Shown: positions 1 to 12,100, counted from the stretch's first letter. The stretch is 64,000 nt of DNA from Falciphora oryzae (GCA_000733355.1 JNVV01000006.1:681011-745010); one strand, 5' to 3'. The notes: generated from the letters alone by a model not told the origin. Numbers and translations are program-made.

Positions 1-1115
1 GCGGCGCGCCGTCGTCGCACACGAGCGCCTTCACACCGCCGCCGCTCTCGGCCAACCCACTCGGCGGGCAGCCGCGGGCCGCGTCCAGGCACCCGAGTCA
101 CGAGCACAAGCATCAGCCGCACCATGGCCACAGCCACTCGCAGGGCCATGGACAGAGCGCGCAGAGGAATCCGGCGGTGGATTATGATCAAGCTGGGATC
201 GACTTCGTCTTAACGTACGAAAACCCCTCGAAGGCATACATGTCACCGCCCCATCAGTAGTCACTGCTTTCAGTGCAATACACACCATAGAAGCCAAGCA
301 GAGAGTCGGTGACTACCACATTCGTTCCACACACATACACACACTCACACACATGCACATATCGACACAGCGGAGGACTCCCTTCGTTCGTGTATGAGAG
401 TGTTCCAGCACATTGTTCCAGCACATTACACCGTCACCGTCGTCGAGAGGCCACCGGCAGAGTGGGATCCACCACCGCGCGTGGATTTTCTTGTTCTGTT
501 CTCTGTTTCTTTCTTTCTTTTCGTCATGTAAATCGTGCTTACTCATCTTCATATTAGTCTCGAGAAGCCATGCATGGATCACCTTCCCTGGCTGTTGGAG
601 CGGGGTATCGAGACCGGTGGCTCGGAGCCGTGTGGCCATGCTCTGATGGCTTCCTGCCCTCCCGAGCCGTTCCCGGAGCTGACCCCGGAAATCCCTTTCG
701 GCTATGCCAACGTCAAAGGCGGCGACATTGACTCAGGTCAACGCACCTGGGAGCTCTCCAAGGCTGATCTCAACACCCTTCTCGACCTGAGCAAGCGCCT
801 GAATCTGGACGGCGAGATCACCCCGGTGATGGCATGGGGCATGGTCCTCGCCCATCCTCGGCTGGCTGAGATGTCTCTCCAGGACTTCCAGAAGCTAACC
901 GAAGAGCTGGGCCGCAAGGTCCGCTGCTACGGGTAAGTCCGATCATGTCGTTCCGGTTGCCGATGTGAGATTTAAAAAAGCTGACGAAACTATCTGCTAG
1001 ATTTGGTGCTGTTATGGAGGAGTTCGAGGTTCGCGATGCGCTCGAGAACGTCTTCTCTACGAAGCCTGAAATCTACTACCAGCCCAGGATGACCGAGTAT
1101 GTTACCGGATACTAG
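1..1115 (+). CDS. bZIP-type transcription factor, C-terminal part (5' truncated)
   Basis: The window opens inside this gene. Exons inferred: up to 214 (reading frame starts at base 3), 558-932 and 1001-1115 (TAG stop). The introns are 215-557 (GTACGA...TAG, 343 bp) and 933-1000 (GTAAGT...TAG, 68 bp). Joining 214 to 558 gives GIDFVLTLEKPCMDHL, which is followed by a GHALMAS block, then GEITPVMAWGMVLAHPRLAE and VRCYGFGAVMEEFEVRDALE. From memory this is the conserved C-terminal region shared by a family of fungal bZIP regulators. The basic region and zipper would lie upstream, outside the window, so the family call rests on this tail alone. The upstream part is rich in His, Pro, Ser and Gln and looks disordered. 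If the first intron were retained, translation would stop at 260. Function beyond DNA-binding regulator is unknown. Confidence 0.68.
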
Positions 1116-1425
1116 TGTGAGCATCTGGGTGGTCACAATTCCGGCGGCGAAAGAGCATCCGATAGACAGGAACGATAGAGACGTCCCCACAGCGGAGGCA
1201 GGACCATCGGCGCGGTGCAGCCACGGGGTTCCTCGGTGAGACACCAGGAAGGGTCCTGCAGAACCCCTTCCTTTCGAACAGTCGAGTTGTGAGCATCGAT
1301 GAGATTGCTGCGCAGAACAGAGAACGTATGAATTTATGAACACGCACTGCTTTATATCTCCAACCACTCCCTTTTACTATGACCCCCTTTTCGTCGCTGT
1401 AGGGGTTGGTGACAAATGGGGGACC

Positions 1426-1431
1426 CACGTG
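1426..1431. promoter_or_regulatory. CACGTG E-box upstream of eIF3d
   Basis: CACGTG palindrome in the context CCCACGTGACG, about 350 bp before the eIF3d start. In fungi such cores bind bHLH factors of the Cbf1/CPF1 class. Function here is inferred only. Confidence 0.35.
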
Positions 1432-1688
1432 ACGTGCCAGTCAGGTGATACGTGTTTCTGGTGCTCCCCCGACTCGCGGCAGAAAACGGCTCTGCCCCGC
1501 ATGCCCACCCCCACGCCCACCGAATGAAATTTGGGTAGAATTACACGAACGCTTTGCTTTGGTGGGATTGTGGCGTATTTGCGCATGATTCCCAGCACAG
1601 GACGGAAGGGACTGCACGCTCTCGCGGCCACCACCCCCCGGAGAAAACGAGATATTCAAGGCAGCAAAGTCGTTTTTATCGCTTTGCT

Positions 1689-1694
1689 CACGTG
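1689..1694. promoter_or_regulatory. CACGTG E-box close to eIF3d start
   Basis: CACGTG in the context GCTCACGTGCTG, about 90 bp before the eIF3d ATG, a plausible core-promoter-proximal position. Binding is inferred. Confidence 0.35.
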
Positions 1695-1782
1695 CTGCTC
1701 AGAGGTCTTTTAGTCGCCTCACGGTTTCTCAATAGTTCATCGCAGCAGACCTTGTCACCCCGCCGAAGCATCTCGCGACAAA

Positions 1783-3715
1783 ATGCCGACCTCGCTGGCG
1801 GACATCGTCGCCGCCCTGCCGGACGGCGATGGCTGGGGCCCGCCGACCACGACCGAGTCCACACTGAACGGCGTTCCCTATGCCCCCTTCTCCAAGGGCG
1901 ACAAGCTGGGTCGCATGGCGGACTGGACTGCCGATGGCAAAGACGGCAGGGACGGTCGCGGCGGCAGGCAACAGTTCAACAGGAACTTCAGAGGTAGGTA
2001 GACAACTCTGAACCGCGGCCCCATACAACCCGCGATCAGTTTGATGAGACTCTCGAGGTTCGAAGCTAAAGTCATGGCCTGCTCCCCAAACAAACAGATC
2101 AACAAGTCTACGGTGCGGGCGTTGCCTCGCTATTCGCGGCCCCCCAGGCCGAGGACGAATCCACATTCTCTGTCGTCAGCAACGTCCGCGACAGCGCAAA
2201 GTCAAGATTCGGCCGCGGTGCCGTCTTCACTCGCGGCCGGGGCCAGCGGGGCGCACGGGCTGACGGCCGCGCCGGCCGCGCCCAGCTCTCGCGCGGCGGG
2301 CGCCAGGGTGGACAGTACGGCGGCGGCGGTGGTGGCTACGACAGCGGGCGGGGCGGCGGCAGGTCCAACGCGGGCGGTCGGGGCGGCCGGCGCTTCGGCT
2401 GGAAGGACTACGACAAGCCGGCGCGGAACCGGGACGCCTCCATCAACGTCAAGGCCGACTGGACACTGCTCGAGGAGATCGACTTCAACCGTCTGGGCAA
2501 GCTCAACCTGGACGCGGACGAGGGCGAGGATATCACCTCGTACGGCTTCCTGTACTCGTACGACCGCTCCTACGACAAGCCCGCCGTCAAGTCGGCCGAG
2601 CGCAAGCTCGTCCCGCTCGATCGCGCCGCATACAACGTCACCACCTCGTCCGATCCCATCATCCAAGAGCTCGCCGAGAAGGACGAGGCTACCATCTTCG
2701 CCACCGACAGCACGCTCTCCATGCTCATGTGCGCCCCGCGCTCCGTGTACCCATGGGATATTGTCATTGTTCGGCAGGGCAACAAGATCTTCCTGGACAA
2801 GCGCGACAACGCCGCGCTTGACATGGTCACTGTTAACGAGAACGCTGCCGACGCGCCGCTCGAGGCGTCCGAGGGCAGCAAGGACAGCCTCAACCAGCCC
2901 CATGCGTTAGCGGAGGAGGCTACTTACATCAACCACAACTTTGTCAACCAGGTTGCCGTCGAGTCCGATGCCCAAAAGGTCGAGATGGAGAACGAGAACC
3001 CCTTCTACAACGCGGCCGAGGAGACGGAGCCGCCGGCGTCCAAGGCGTACAAGTACAGGAAGTTCGACCTCTCGACCAACGAGGAGGACCCTGTGTACCT
3101 GGTCGTCCGGACAGAGCTGGACGCCGTCCAGAAGAACGCGACCAACGGCGAGGACCAGTTCCTGACTGTCAGGGCGCTCAACGAGTTCGATAACAAGGCT
3201 CAGGGATCCGGTGGCGCACTCGATTGGCGTAGCAAACTGGTCAGCCAGCGCGGTGCTGTCGTGGCGACCGAGATGAAGAACAACAGCTGCAAGCTGGCCA
3301 GGTGGACCGTTCAGAGCATCCTCGCCAAGGCGGATGTCATGAAGCTTGGGTATGTCGCGACTGTCACCCGCTGCTTCTTTTTCTCCGTCCAATAACTGCC
3401 TCGTTACTGACCTATATATGATTATACAGCTTCGTTTCGAGGGCTTCACCAAAGTCTAACGATAAGCACGTCATCTTGGGTGTTATCGGCTGGAAGCCTA
3501 GGGACTTTGCCAACCAGATGAACCTGTCGCTGTCCAACGGATGGGGTATTGTCCGCACCATCGTCGACATGTGTCTCAAGAGGGAGGACGGCAAGTTCAT
3601 CCTTGTCAAGGACCCCAACAAGTCCATCCTCCGTCTGTACGAAGTCCCGGCCAACAGCCTGGACGAGGATGGTGAGGACCAGGGCGATATTGAGGAGGGG
3701 GAGGAGGAGGAGTAG
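1783..3715 (+). CDS. Eukaryotic translation initiation factor 3 subunit D
   Basis: Exons 1783-1993, 2098-3349 and 3430-3715 give 582 residues, a normal length for eIF3d (Moe1 in fission yeast). The start [20 protein letters not shown] is the usual opening, with [17 protein letters not shown] sequence just after. Residues about 100-165 form an RGG/glycine-rich RNA-binding stretch. The cap-binding core follows, with [27 protein letters not shown] and the C-terminal [17 protein letters not shown]. The tail is acidic (EEGEEEE), as in homologues. eIF3d is a subunit of the 40S-bound eIF3 complex and can contact the mRNA cap. Introns are 104 bp (1994-2097) and 80 bp (3350-3429), both GT-AG. It lies tandem with the next gene, with 413 bp between. 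Confidence 0.95.
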
Positions 3716-4128
3716 ATACTTTGAGGACGTGCGAGGAGGGAAAACGGCAACCATTCGATCTGACTTGGGTCTGATTTGGGAGGTGTAGGTAGACAAAAGA
3801 CAAGCACACTGCAATGGTGGTGCTTTTCAATCGGCGACATCAAAAGAAGGGACGAAAATGGCCCTCAGCGGGCAGTCAGGGGCTCCCAAATTTGGTGCGG
3901 GCATTCAAAGTACCGTGTTAACGTATAGTGCGAGACATTATTGTTACATGAGCGTGGGTTCACTGGGCAAAAGTGGGGTGGCATCGACTGAATGGCAGCT
4001 GCGCGTCAGTCATTGGCTATGGTTGGAATTCAACATGGTGCTCCATGCTCTTCCAATTTTCTTCCTCTTGCACTGAGCCTTTGCCTTCATCTCCATCATG
4101 CTGCGCCGATGGAGGCCGTCGCAGAAAA
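3716..4128. other. Intergenic between tandem genes
   Basis: 413 bp between the eIF3d stop and the next start. I see no conserved coding sequence or repeat. It presumably holds the eIF3d 3' UTR and the promoter of the UBE3D-like gene. Confidence 0.5.
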
Positions 4129-5898
4129 ATGTCAGACCAGTTCAGTATCTACGCTGAGCTTCTGTCAAACATCCGCCAGGTCTCTATAGTAGCCAGCCTC
4201 CCCTCGGCGTGCAATGCCAGCACGAAAGCGATTCTATTGAACGGTGGCAGCCGGATCCACGTCTGCCACGAGGGCGACAGCCGGGTGCTAAACCTGCCCG
4301 CAGCGGTCCACACCGGCAGCGGTGCTGGTAACGGCCCTGTCATCCTACCTCCAGCAAAGCCTGCTGCTAGTGCGGGAGCAGCCGGACGCGACGGCGCGCG
4401 AGGCCGCCAATGCGCGTGGCGCCTCCCCCTGCCGCCTTCTCCCAATGTGCGCCAAGCGGCGGCTGCTGCTGCCGCGGCGAGCCCGGCAGCCCGGGGCGTG
4501 GCGGTGCCGTGGGAGGCCGTGCGCATCGCACCTGCTGTCACCTCAGTGCGGTGCCGGTCGTGTCGGGCCGTGGTCGTGCCCGGAAGTCACATCACGCGCT
4601 GGAAGGACCTGCCGAGCGCCGACTGGGCCGAGATGATGGAGTTTTGGCACTGCCACAAGCCCGACGACCACGCTGATGGGCCTCACCGCGAGGATGGGCG
4701 TGATGGTGGCGACCATGAGCATGACCACGACCTCGACCATCACCGGGACGACGGCAAGGCGGACGACCAGGCCTTGGCCGGGCGGGGATACGGTGCCAAC
4801 TCCAGAATCCAGGCTCAGAAGGGTGTTGGCTTTGTGGATCTGGCCATGTTCTTGTTTGCCGAAGAGGATTGTGAGGGCATCATGGTAAGTTGACCGTTTT
4901 CCTCTTATGTCATATGGCTCGACAGCCTTTGTGGGTATATAAGAAGGCGACCCGGCCTCCTCAGTGGCTTGATCACCGATACAAGTGCCCTAGAGTGATA
5001 CCCCTGTTCCTTCTCTGTCTTCGGCAGGGAACCGCCGGACTTGTCTTGAGGTGTCTTGGGTCTTTGGAAACGAGAGCCACGGGGCTTGGCTGTGCGGGGA
5101 ACAGACCTCCTTTTTCACCGTGATTTCTAAAGTGTGGACTTCTCGGGATTACAGGAGGGACATAACCATCTGGCCTGATAGGTGTTACGCGCGAAGTCCA
5201 TGGCTGCTCTCATTGCCTCATCCTTATAGTGTCTGCGCCCGAGACGTCTGCTGACAGCAAAACCGCTACCCCAGTTCTCACCATCCTCTGCCGGCAATTT
5301 CCTCAAGAGTCCGTCTCTTGATGTTCCAGCTGGAACCCCAGTCAGGCACCTGAGTGCATCTTGCGCTTCATGTGAATCCACCATAGGCTACTACAGCTTT
5401 GGGCCGTCGGCTGTGGCACTCTTAAAGTGGCAGGTACTCATACAGGAAGAGCCTGAAGCAGCCGTAGCCTCCTCGCCACCCTCCATCGGCCAATGCCTCG
5501 CCGCTATGCTGCTGTCTACAATCGCCCGGTCAGGCTCATCCAAACCGTTGGTTGTGCCAATAACAGGACTGGTGGCGGGAACAGGAGGCCAGGTGGTGAC
5601 GTCAGGCAAAGCATTGAGCCTCTGGATATTGAACAGCACCATCCGTTTCGCGTCCACTGCGGACTCCGGCAGGAATGTATCGGCCATCAAGTTGCTCTAC
5701 AAGGTCATCACCGAGGACGATGCCAACAAGATGATGGAGTCGATGAACTCGGATACTCAGGACGTGGCCATGCCTGATGAGTCTCTAGGTTCCATCATCG
5801 CGATGCTGGATCGCAGCAACGCCATTCTTCCTGTCGATGACCGGGTGTTTCAAGGTTGGAAGGTGGGCCTGCTAGAGCAATGGGAGTCGGGCAATTAA
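4129..5898 (+). CDS. E2-binding ubiquitin ligase, UBE3D/HECT_2-like
   Basis: Exons 4129-4884 and 5230-5898 give 474 residues. Intron 4885-5229 (345 bp, GTAAGT...pyrimidine-rich TTATAG) is long for this window, but both ends are phase 0 and the joined frame is open. Exon 1 begins MSDQFSIYAELLSNIRQ and contains VRCRSCRAVVVPG with an ITRWKDLPSADWAEMMEFWHCHKP block. It then has an acidic, histidine-rich linker and GFVDLAMFLFAEEDCEGIM. Exon 2 supplies a second CxxC pair (CASCESTIGYY) followed by LLKWQV. This cysteine-pair layout is that of the UBE3D family (E2-binding protein with HECT-like domain), which accepts ubiquitin from UbcH10-type E2 enzymes. The catalytic assignment comes from family knowledge, and residues were not aligned. 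The splice junction is the least certain part. Confidence 0.8.
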
Positions 5899-6047
5899 GG
5901 AACGCGCTGATGCAGTTCGGACATAAGAGGAAAAGCCAGCTTCTGGCCTGTTACGATGAGACCCCAAACAATGATACCCATTCAAGGCATGTTGTACCTT
6001 ATAATGCCTCGTTTTGCTGCTTTTCATTCGTGATACATGTGCCTATC

Positions 6048-7486
6048 CTACTCGAGCACACGCTGCCTCCAGCTCCAGTGTTTCTCCGGGCTATCCAAAA
6101 GCTTCTTCATGTCTTGCACGTCGTGCCCTTGCTCACCATGCTCGATCGTGCCAGCCTCGACGGCCAGCAAGGCATACTTGACTGCCGACTCGGCGCGGCC
6201 AAACGCATTGTAGTTCAGCGCAGCGAGAGCGTACGCATCGCCGAGCGCGCAGTCGAGGCGCTCCTCCGCATACAGGCTCAGCAGCGCCTCAGCGCTGTCC
6301 GGCCCGACGGGCGACTCGTCCCCCTCCTGCTGCGTCGTCACCGGGGGCGAGGATGACGACGGCAGCGGCCAGTCCCTGAGACGCGACTCCAGCTGGTAGA
6401 TCCGCCACAGCCGGCCGTCGGACTCGGCGGCGAGCGGCGGGGCGAGGCTGCACTGCGGGCAGGTGCAGGCGAAGCCCCAGTTGCGCTCGGCGCGGGCCCG
6501 GCGCACGTCGCGCGCGCGGAAGGGGTCGAGGTACGAGATGGTTAGCTCCTCGCCCGCGGCGATGTCGCGCACCGCATGCGTCGTGTGGCTTAGCGACGGG
6601 GAGATGTGGAACGCCAAGCTGTTTGTTGGGGTTGGTGGTTACGGGTTAGTTGAAGGATATTCGGAAGCGTGGTTGGAGGAACCTACTTTGGTCGGCAGTC
6701 GTGGTTTAGCCTCGACACGTCGAGAAAGTTTGCGACGTGCGAGAGCCCTCCCACGGCCATGTTGAACGAGTTGGTGTCCATGATGTCCTTGACTCTGCGG
6801 GCCCTATCTTTGGACGTGGACTGCACGGCCTGCGACAGAAACTTTTCGACGGTCCCCTGGGGCAGCTTGGCGACAGCCGCGTCGTACAGCTGCAGCTGCG
6901 CCGCCTCGGCCTCCATGTCTATGGCTTTCTGGTGGACCAATATGACCGGGGAGCGCGCCATGATGGGCTCCCCGCGACGGATCGGACGGGCGGCAATAAG
7001 GCCCAGGCCCTTTCCGGGGATTTCCCTCTGCTCGAACGGCACGGTGTCCGCAGCAGCAGAGTCTTGCGGAGTCTGGGCGACGTCGAGAGCGTTGGCGATG
7101 GCCTCGGCGCCCCTCGCGCTCCCGACGACGACGACGCCCCGGCCCCCGGCGAAGGACGGGTTGGAGTAGACGCACATGTCCCCGACGCAGAAGTGGGGGC
7201 CCTGCCACGACATGTCTACCGACTGCTGCTGCTGCTGTCGTGTGTCGTTCGCCCGAGTTGGGACGGCAGTGCCGGGCTCGGGACTGCCGGGCGTGTTGTC
7301 GTTTCTCCTGCTGCTCAGCTCGGGTCCGGCCTTACAGAGGGCGGCGGCGACGGTGAGCAGGGGGCTCCTGGAGCAGGTGCCAACAACGGGGACTCGACTT
7401 CCCGTCGTTGTATCTCCGAGCGCCGCCGGCACGCCTGATAGTAACAGGATCCACGGCAGGAACCCGACGCCCCGATTTTGTAGCAT
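6048..7486 (-). CDS. SET-domain protein with signal-peptide-like N-terminus
   Basis: Two exons, 7486-6687 and 6618-6048, give 456 residues. The 68-bp intron (6619-6686, GTAGGT...CAG) splits the AAC codon of the SET hallmark, restoring NHDCRPN. Other SET features are the REIPGKGLGLIAARPIRRGE entry block, the SYLDPF motif (residues near 300) and a post-SET-like CTCPQC. SET domains transfer methyl groups from S-adenosylmethionine to protein lysines. This architecture resembles fungal SET5/SMYD-like proteins of unassigned substrate. Unusually, the first 25 residues (GFLPWILLLSGVPAALG) look like a secretory signal. They are followed by a disordered region with a QQQQQ run and a cysteine pair (FCVGDMCVY). 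The start at 7486 is the first in-frame ATG after stop-rich DNA. It is convergent with the UBE3D-like gene (149 bp apart) and divergent from the SNF2 gene. Confidence 0.85.
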
Positions 7487-8447
7487 GATGAAATGTGAAA
7501 TGCTGAGGCTAGGTATGTTTGGCTAGTTCACACTCATGCAAGTCGAGATAAGTTTGGTTATTGCCCAGCTGTTGAAAGAGGCCGTTTGTCAACCCAAAAT
7601 GGTTCGAGGCGAATGAAAAGAAACAATAGATTCCAATCTTTAAAATAACAGGACCAATACGTTTTAAGGGAGTCATCCCAATGGAAATGCCAGAGAAGCG
7701 GACACAAAGGAAACACATCATGAAAATATCACGAGCATGGTAACGCACAGACAGCAGTCCCTGAAGCTGCTGTGCTGAAGCACTAGCACATGTTCGTTTC
7801 GATTGTTTCAAGGGGACTTCTGTTGGTCCAGTCGCTGTGCGTTTGATGGAGCAACGAAACATTGGCTGGGCTTGGTGTTTGGAACGGCAGGGGCTGTCAT
7901 GTTTTGCGCTTGCTGTCCCCAGGGCTGAACGGCAGGGGGAACGAGCGCGCAGCCCACGCCCTTCAAAGTATAAAAACATCCCGTGTCGAATGCCGTCGGG
8001 ATGGACCGAGTTGCAACCCCAAGCACTTTTCTTTGGGAGTCTGTACAAAAGCTGAATGTTTGTTTATATATTAAATAAATCACACCTCTCGACCCGACAA
8101 GGAGGCCATCCTGGGCCCAAGCCTCCGGTCCTGGTGGACCGCGCACTGGAGCCTGGTGTGGGGCTGCTGCACTTCCTCCCGATCCAGCTGGAGCCTCCAC
8201 AGCACCGTTAGCGGATTTGGGGCTGTGGAGGCAACCCTCCTCCACTCGTCATCACTTCACCTTATGTTTTTGTTTTGATATCGCAACCAGCCTCAGCTCG
8301 CAACTTGACAAGAGCTCCCATTTATATGTAAGCTACCATCTAAGGCAACTAGGCTTGTTCCTGCATCGTCTAGATAGTCGCCGACATCCCTCGACCATCT
8401 CACTTCGGCCGCTTCGGCTGGGGCTCCCGCTCTGACATTGATGAGCT
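7487..8447. other. Divergent intergenic region (SET / SNF2)
   Basis: 961 bp between two divergent starts. It is relatively AT-rich in the middle (7600-7750) with TTAAATAAAT near 8070. No conserved coding sequence is seen. Presumed to contain both promoters. Confidence 0.5.
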
Positions 8448-11400
8448 ATGTCTCATCTAGGGCCCGTTGCCCCGAAGCATATCGCCGCCGGCACCGTGTT
8501 ACTGAGCAGAGAGGACAGTCGACTTCCGGGTGACCAATGGCTCACCTTGCAGCAGTCGAGACGGTGGCACGGCTTTGCCCGCCATGATCGACCTCTGCCT
8601 GCATCCGCTCCCGGGCGGTTGGCGCCTCACATCGACTTGATGTCCCCAGAGACCGATGTCCCGCTGCTGTCCGAGGAGACTCAAAACGTTCTTCTCAGTG
8701 CCTTGGGCCCAGCATCAAAGTTATTTAGACACCACTGGGTTGAACTGGAGATCATTGTCTGCCATGAGACCGCCGTTGTCCGAGTCTACCTCTTGCCCGA
8801 GGATGTTGACCGTCGTCTGGTCAACCGGTCGAACTCTGCCCTGAAGAAGCTCTGGAACACTCTTCTCCAGCATCTCAACTTTTCCTCATCTGCCTGGCAA
8901 GGTGACCCCAGCGCTGCCCGTACCAGCCAGCCTCCGTCTAAAGGGGGTTCTGGGGACATCGAGAACGAGGCTGAAGCTGTGTCTTTGCTTCACTTGTTCA
9001 ACACCATCCCATCACCCGACCCGCAGCCCCAGCAGCTTGCGGACTCGTTCGACCGCGACTATAGCTATAGCCTACTAAAGAGTAAAATCCCGGGACTCAC
9101 AACAACCCTCTATCCGTATCAGCGTCGGTCAGCGGCGCTAATGTTCCAGCGAGAAACACAGCCGGCGCAGACGCTAGACCCGCGCCTGAGTATGGTAGCC
9201 GACCACAATGGCAAAGCCTGGTACTATGATCCGGCAAGCGGCACTGCTCTCAGGGACCCGAGGTTCTACGAAGGGGTTTGTGGTGGAATCCTCGCCGAAG
9301 AGATGGGCGCTGGCAAAACCCTGATTTGCCTAGCCTTGATTCTTGCCACCCGCCATCAGCCGGCGTATGCGCCCGATATCTACAAGATCGATGTGCCGGT
9401 CAGGCCCAGAATCGCGTCCCTTGCCGATATGGCCGCTTCGGCGGGATCACGGGAATCAGTGCCATGGGGAGCTTACTTTGACGACTTTTCCAAACACGGT
9501 TGGCACTACAAAAACTGTCTTGACGTGATTGAGAGAAATCCGGCGTGGTATCTCCTCCCGAGGCCGAGGCCAAGGCGCACGTCTCGGCACCCACGCGCAG
9601 ACCTCCCTGCGCTCAAGGTTTTTCTAAGCCGAACCACACTGGCCCTGGTTCCAACCAATCTCCTGCAGCAATGGAAGGATGAAATCACCAAGCACACGAG
9701 CGGGCTGAGTGTCCTTGTCCTCGCCATCGGGGACCGCGAGATACCTGATCCTGTAGAGTTGGCAAAGTACGAGCTTGTCATCTTTTCCATCTCACGCTTT
9801 GAGAGGCTCCATGAGCAACGGGTCGCCGATGAGAATGGTGCCTGGATATTGGAGTCGCCCTTGGCCCAGGTTCACTTCAAGCGAATCATAGTGGATGAGG
9901 GGCATCGACTCGGAAACTCCAGGATTGGGAAGAAGTCGAATATGCTCCAGGTTCTTGAACACATCCAGGCGTCTGCCCGCTGGATCGTGACAGGGACACC
10001 ATCCACAGGGCTATTCGGCGTCGACGACAGCGACCTTGACGCAGCTAGCGATGAGGCAAGTGGATATAGCGACAGCCTGCCCGTTAAACCCGCCAGGAAG
10101 AAAATGACCGAGTCCTCTGAGCAGCAAGAGCGGAAGGATCTGGAGCGCATCGGGTCTATTGCGTCGCTGTACCTAGGCGCGCGGCCGTGGGCCAACAGCT
10201 CCACAGAGGATGGGGATTCGCGTGCGGAGTGGTCCGTCTACATGATGCAGAGGAAGCACAACGGCCGCGGGCGAGGCTGCCACTCCGTGCTCAAGTCGAC
10301 CCTCGAGTCTCTCATCATCCGCCATCGCAAGTCTGAGATAGGCAACTTGCTCCCCGAGGTCGTGGAGAATATTATCTATCTAGACGGTTCCTACCAAGAC
10401 AAGCTTGCATCGAATCTCTTTTCGATGATGGTAATCTCAAACGCGGTACAGTCGCAGAGGACGGACCGGGACTACTTCTTTCATCCCCGCCAACGCAAAA
10501 GCCTCCTGCAGCTGGTTTCGAATGAAAAACAGGCTACCTTCTTCGGGGGTTCTTTTTTTGACAGGTCTGAAATTCTCAAAGCCGTCGACACGGCAGAAGA
10601 ATTCCTGGCAGCGAAAAAGATCCTTGTGAGCGAGGAAGACGAGCGGCTGCTACGAGATGCGATAGCGTTTGGCAGGCTAGCCGCGGCGAACAAGCTCAAG
10701 GATGCGGCCAAAACGCACAGCGAAGTGCCCGTGTACGTTGAGAACTTCCCTGGCGCCGAATTCGAGCAAGCATCGCAGAGCTGGTCGATCATGGACGAAA
10801 TTGGGGTCCACGACCAAAGGCGTCAGTTGGTTTGCACCGATGCACCCATCCTTCTAGCTCTCCAGCGCTTCGTGCGTCCCTGGATGAGCTCTCCGGAGTC
10901 GCTCGACATTGTTTTCCGCTCCGGGGCCTTTGCGCAGAGGGGAGGGATGGAGAAGGCCAAGATTCAGGAGACCGCGACGCCTGCCGCCTCGAACAATGCG
11001 ACACTGGCCGGGAACACCAAGCTGGGAGACAGTGCTACTCCGAAGAAATCTCGACCTAGACCAAGCCCGGATGCTGCGCCGGATGCCGTAGGAGATGCAT
11101 CGGAGGAGATCGCCGAGTCCCTCGCGAGCGCCCGGCTTATCTCAACAGCTTCCGCAAAGCTATCGTACCTGCTTGACGCAATCATCGAGAATCAGCACTC
11201 GGAGAAGATTCTAGTATTCTACGAGAGTGAAAATGTGGCCTATTGGATAGCAGGGTACCTGGAGATTGTAAGTGCCTCCTCTTCCCTAACACTTCTTCTC
11301 CCCTCTAGTGAGTATAGATCACTGACTTTGCATAGCTCCAAGTTCGGCATCTTATCTACGCCAAGTCGCTATCAGCCCAGCGTCGAGCACAATACGTTGC

Positions 11401-12100
11401 AACCTTCAACGAGGGTCCAAAGTTCAGGTTCGTCATGAGCTTTAAATCGTATCGCATACGATTAGGCCTGGCTTCCGAGGACCAGCGCAGGTGAAACCGT
11501 TTGTGCTAACGACACTGTAAACACAGGGTGATGTTGATGGACTTGACACAGGCAGCATTCGGCCTCGACATGCGGTCCGCCTCACGCATCTACTTTATCA
11601 ATCCCGTGCTCAACCCTCAAGTCGAGGCGCAGGCAATCGGACGGGTGAGGCGCATCAGCCAGAACAAGGCGGTGACGGTCGAGACGCTGGTGCTGCGGGA
11701 GACGCTCGAGGAAGCAATCGTCGAGCGGCGCAAGAACATGACGCAGGCCGAGCACCGGAACTGCAAATCGCTGCTGGACGACAAACCCCTATTCGAGTGG
11801 TTCCGCAACGCGAAGATTATGGCGCTCCCGGACGGCGACGACCTGGACGGCCCGGCGCAGATGGCGCCGCTGAAAACGCCGCTGCCGCTGTTTGGCCACG
11901 GGGCGGGCAAGGTGTCTCACCCGGACGAGGACCTGGTGGTGCGGAACAGCGGCAGCACCAAGGGCGAAGTTGCGATCGCCGGGGCTAAGAGGCCGCTCTC
12001 TGCCGTCTTGGAGAAAGGTGGAGAGGTGGCGATGAAGATTGCGAAGCGGCCACGGGAGGGCAAGGGTGTTCGGTTTGTGGACCCCGCCGGAGATGAATAG
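8448..12100 (+). CDS. SNF2-family DNA-dependent ATPase/helicase-like protein
   Basis: Exons 8448-11267, 11336-11427 and 11527-12100 give 1161 residues. Introns are 68 and 99 bp, both GT-AG. Motif I is EEMGAGKT (lysine at about 290) and motif Ia is LALVPTNLLQQWKDEI. Motif II is DEGH (483-486) and motif III is WIVTGTPSTG. The C-terminal lobe carries KILVFYES and, after the splices, QAAFGLDMRSASRIYF and the arginine-finger block AIGRVRRISQ (about 1007-1016). SNF2 enzymes translocate on DNA to remodel chromatin or protein-DNA complexes. I see no RING finger, HIRAN, bromo- or chromodomain, so it is not a clear Rad5 or Mot1 ortholog. The basic C-terminal tail (KIAKRPREGKGVRF) may be a nuclear signal. 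A stop codon immediately precedes the chosen ATG, but an additional 5' exon cannot be excluded. Confidence 0.88.

Larger units (their letters stand above)
1116..1782. other. Intergenic, promoter side of eIF3d
   Basis: No credible coding sequence is seen. The stretch holds two CACGTG E-box cores (1426-1431 and 1689-1694), the second within 100 bp of the eIF3d ATG. Confidence 0.6.
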
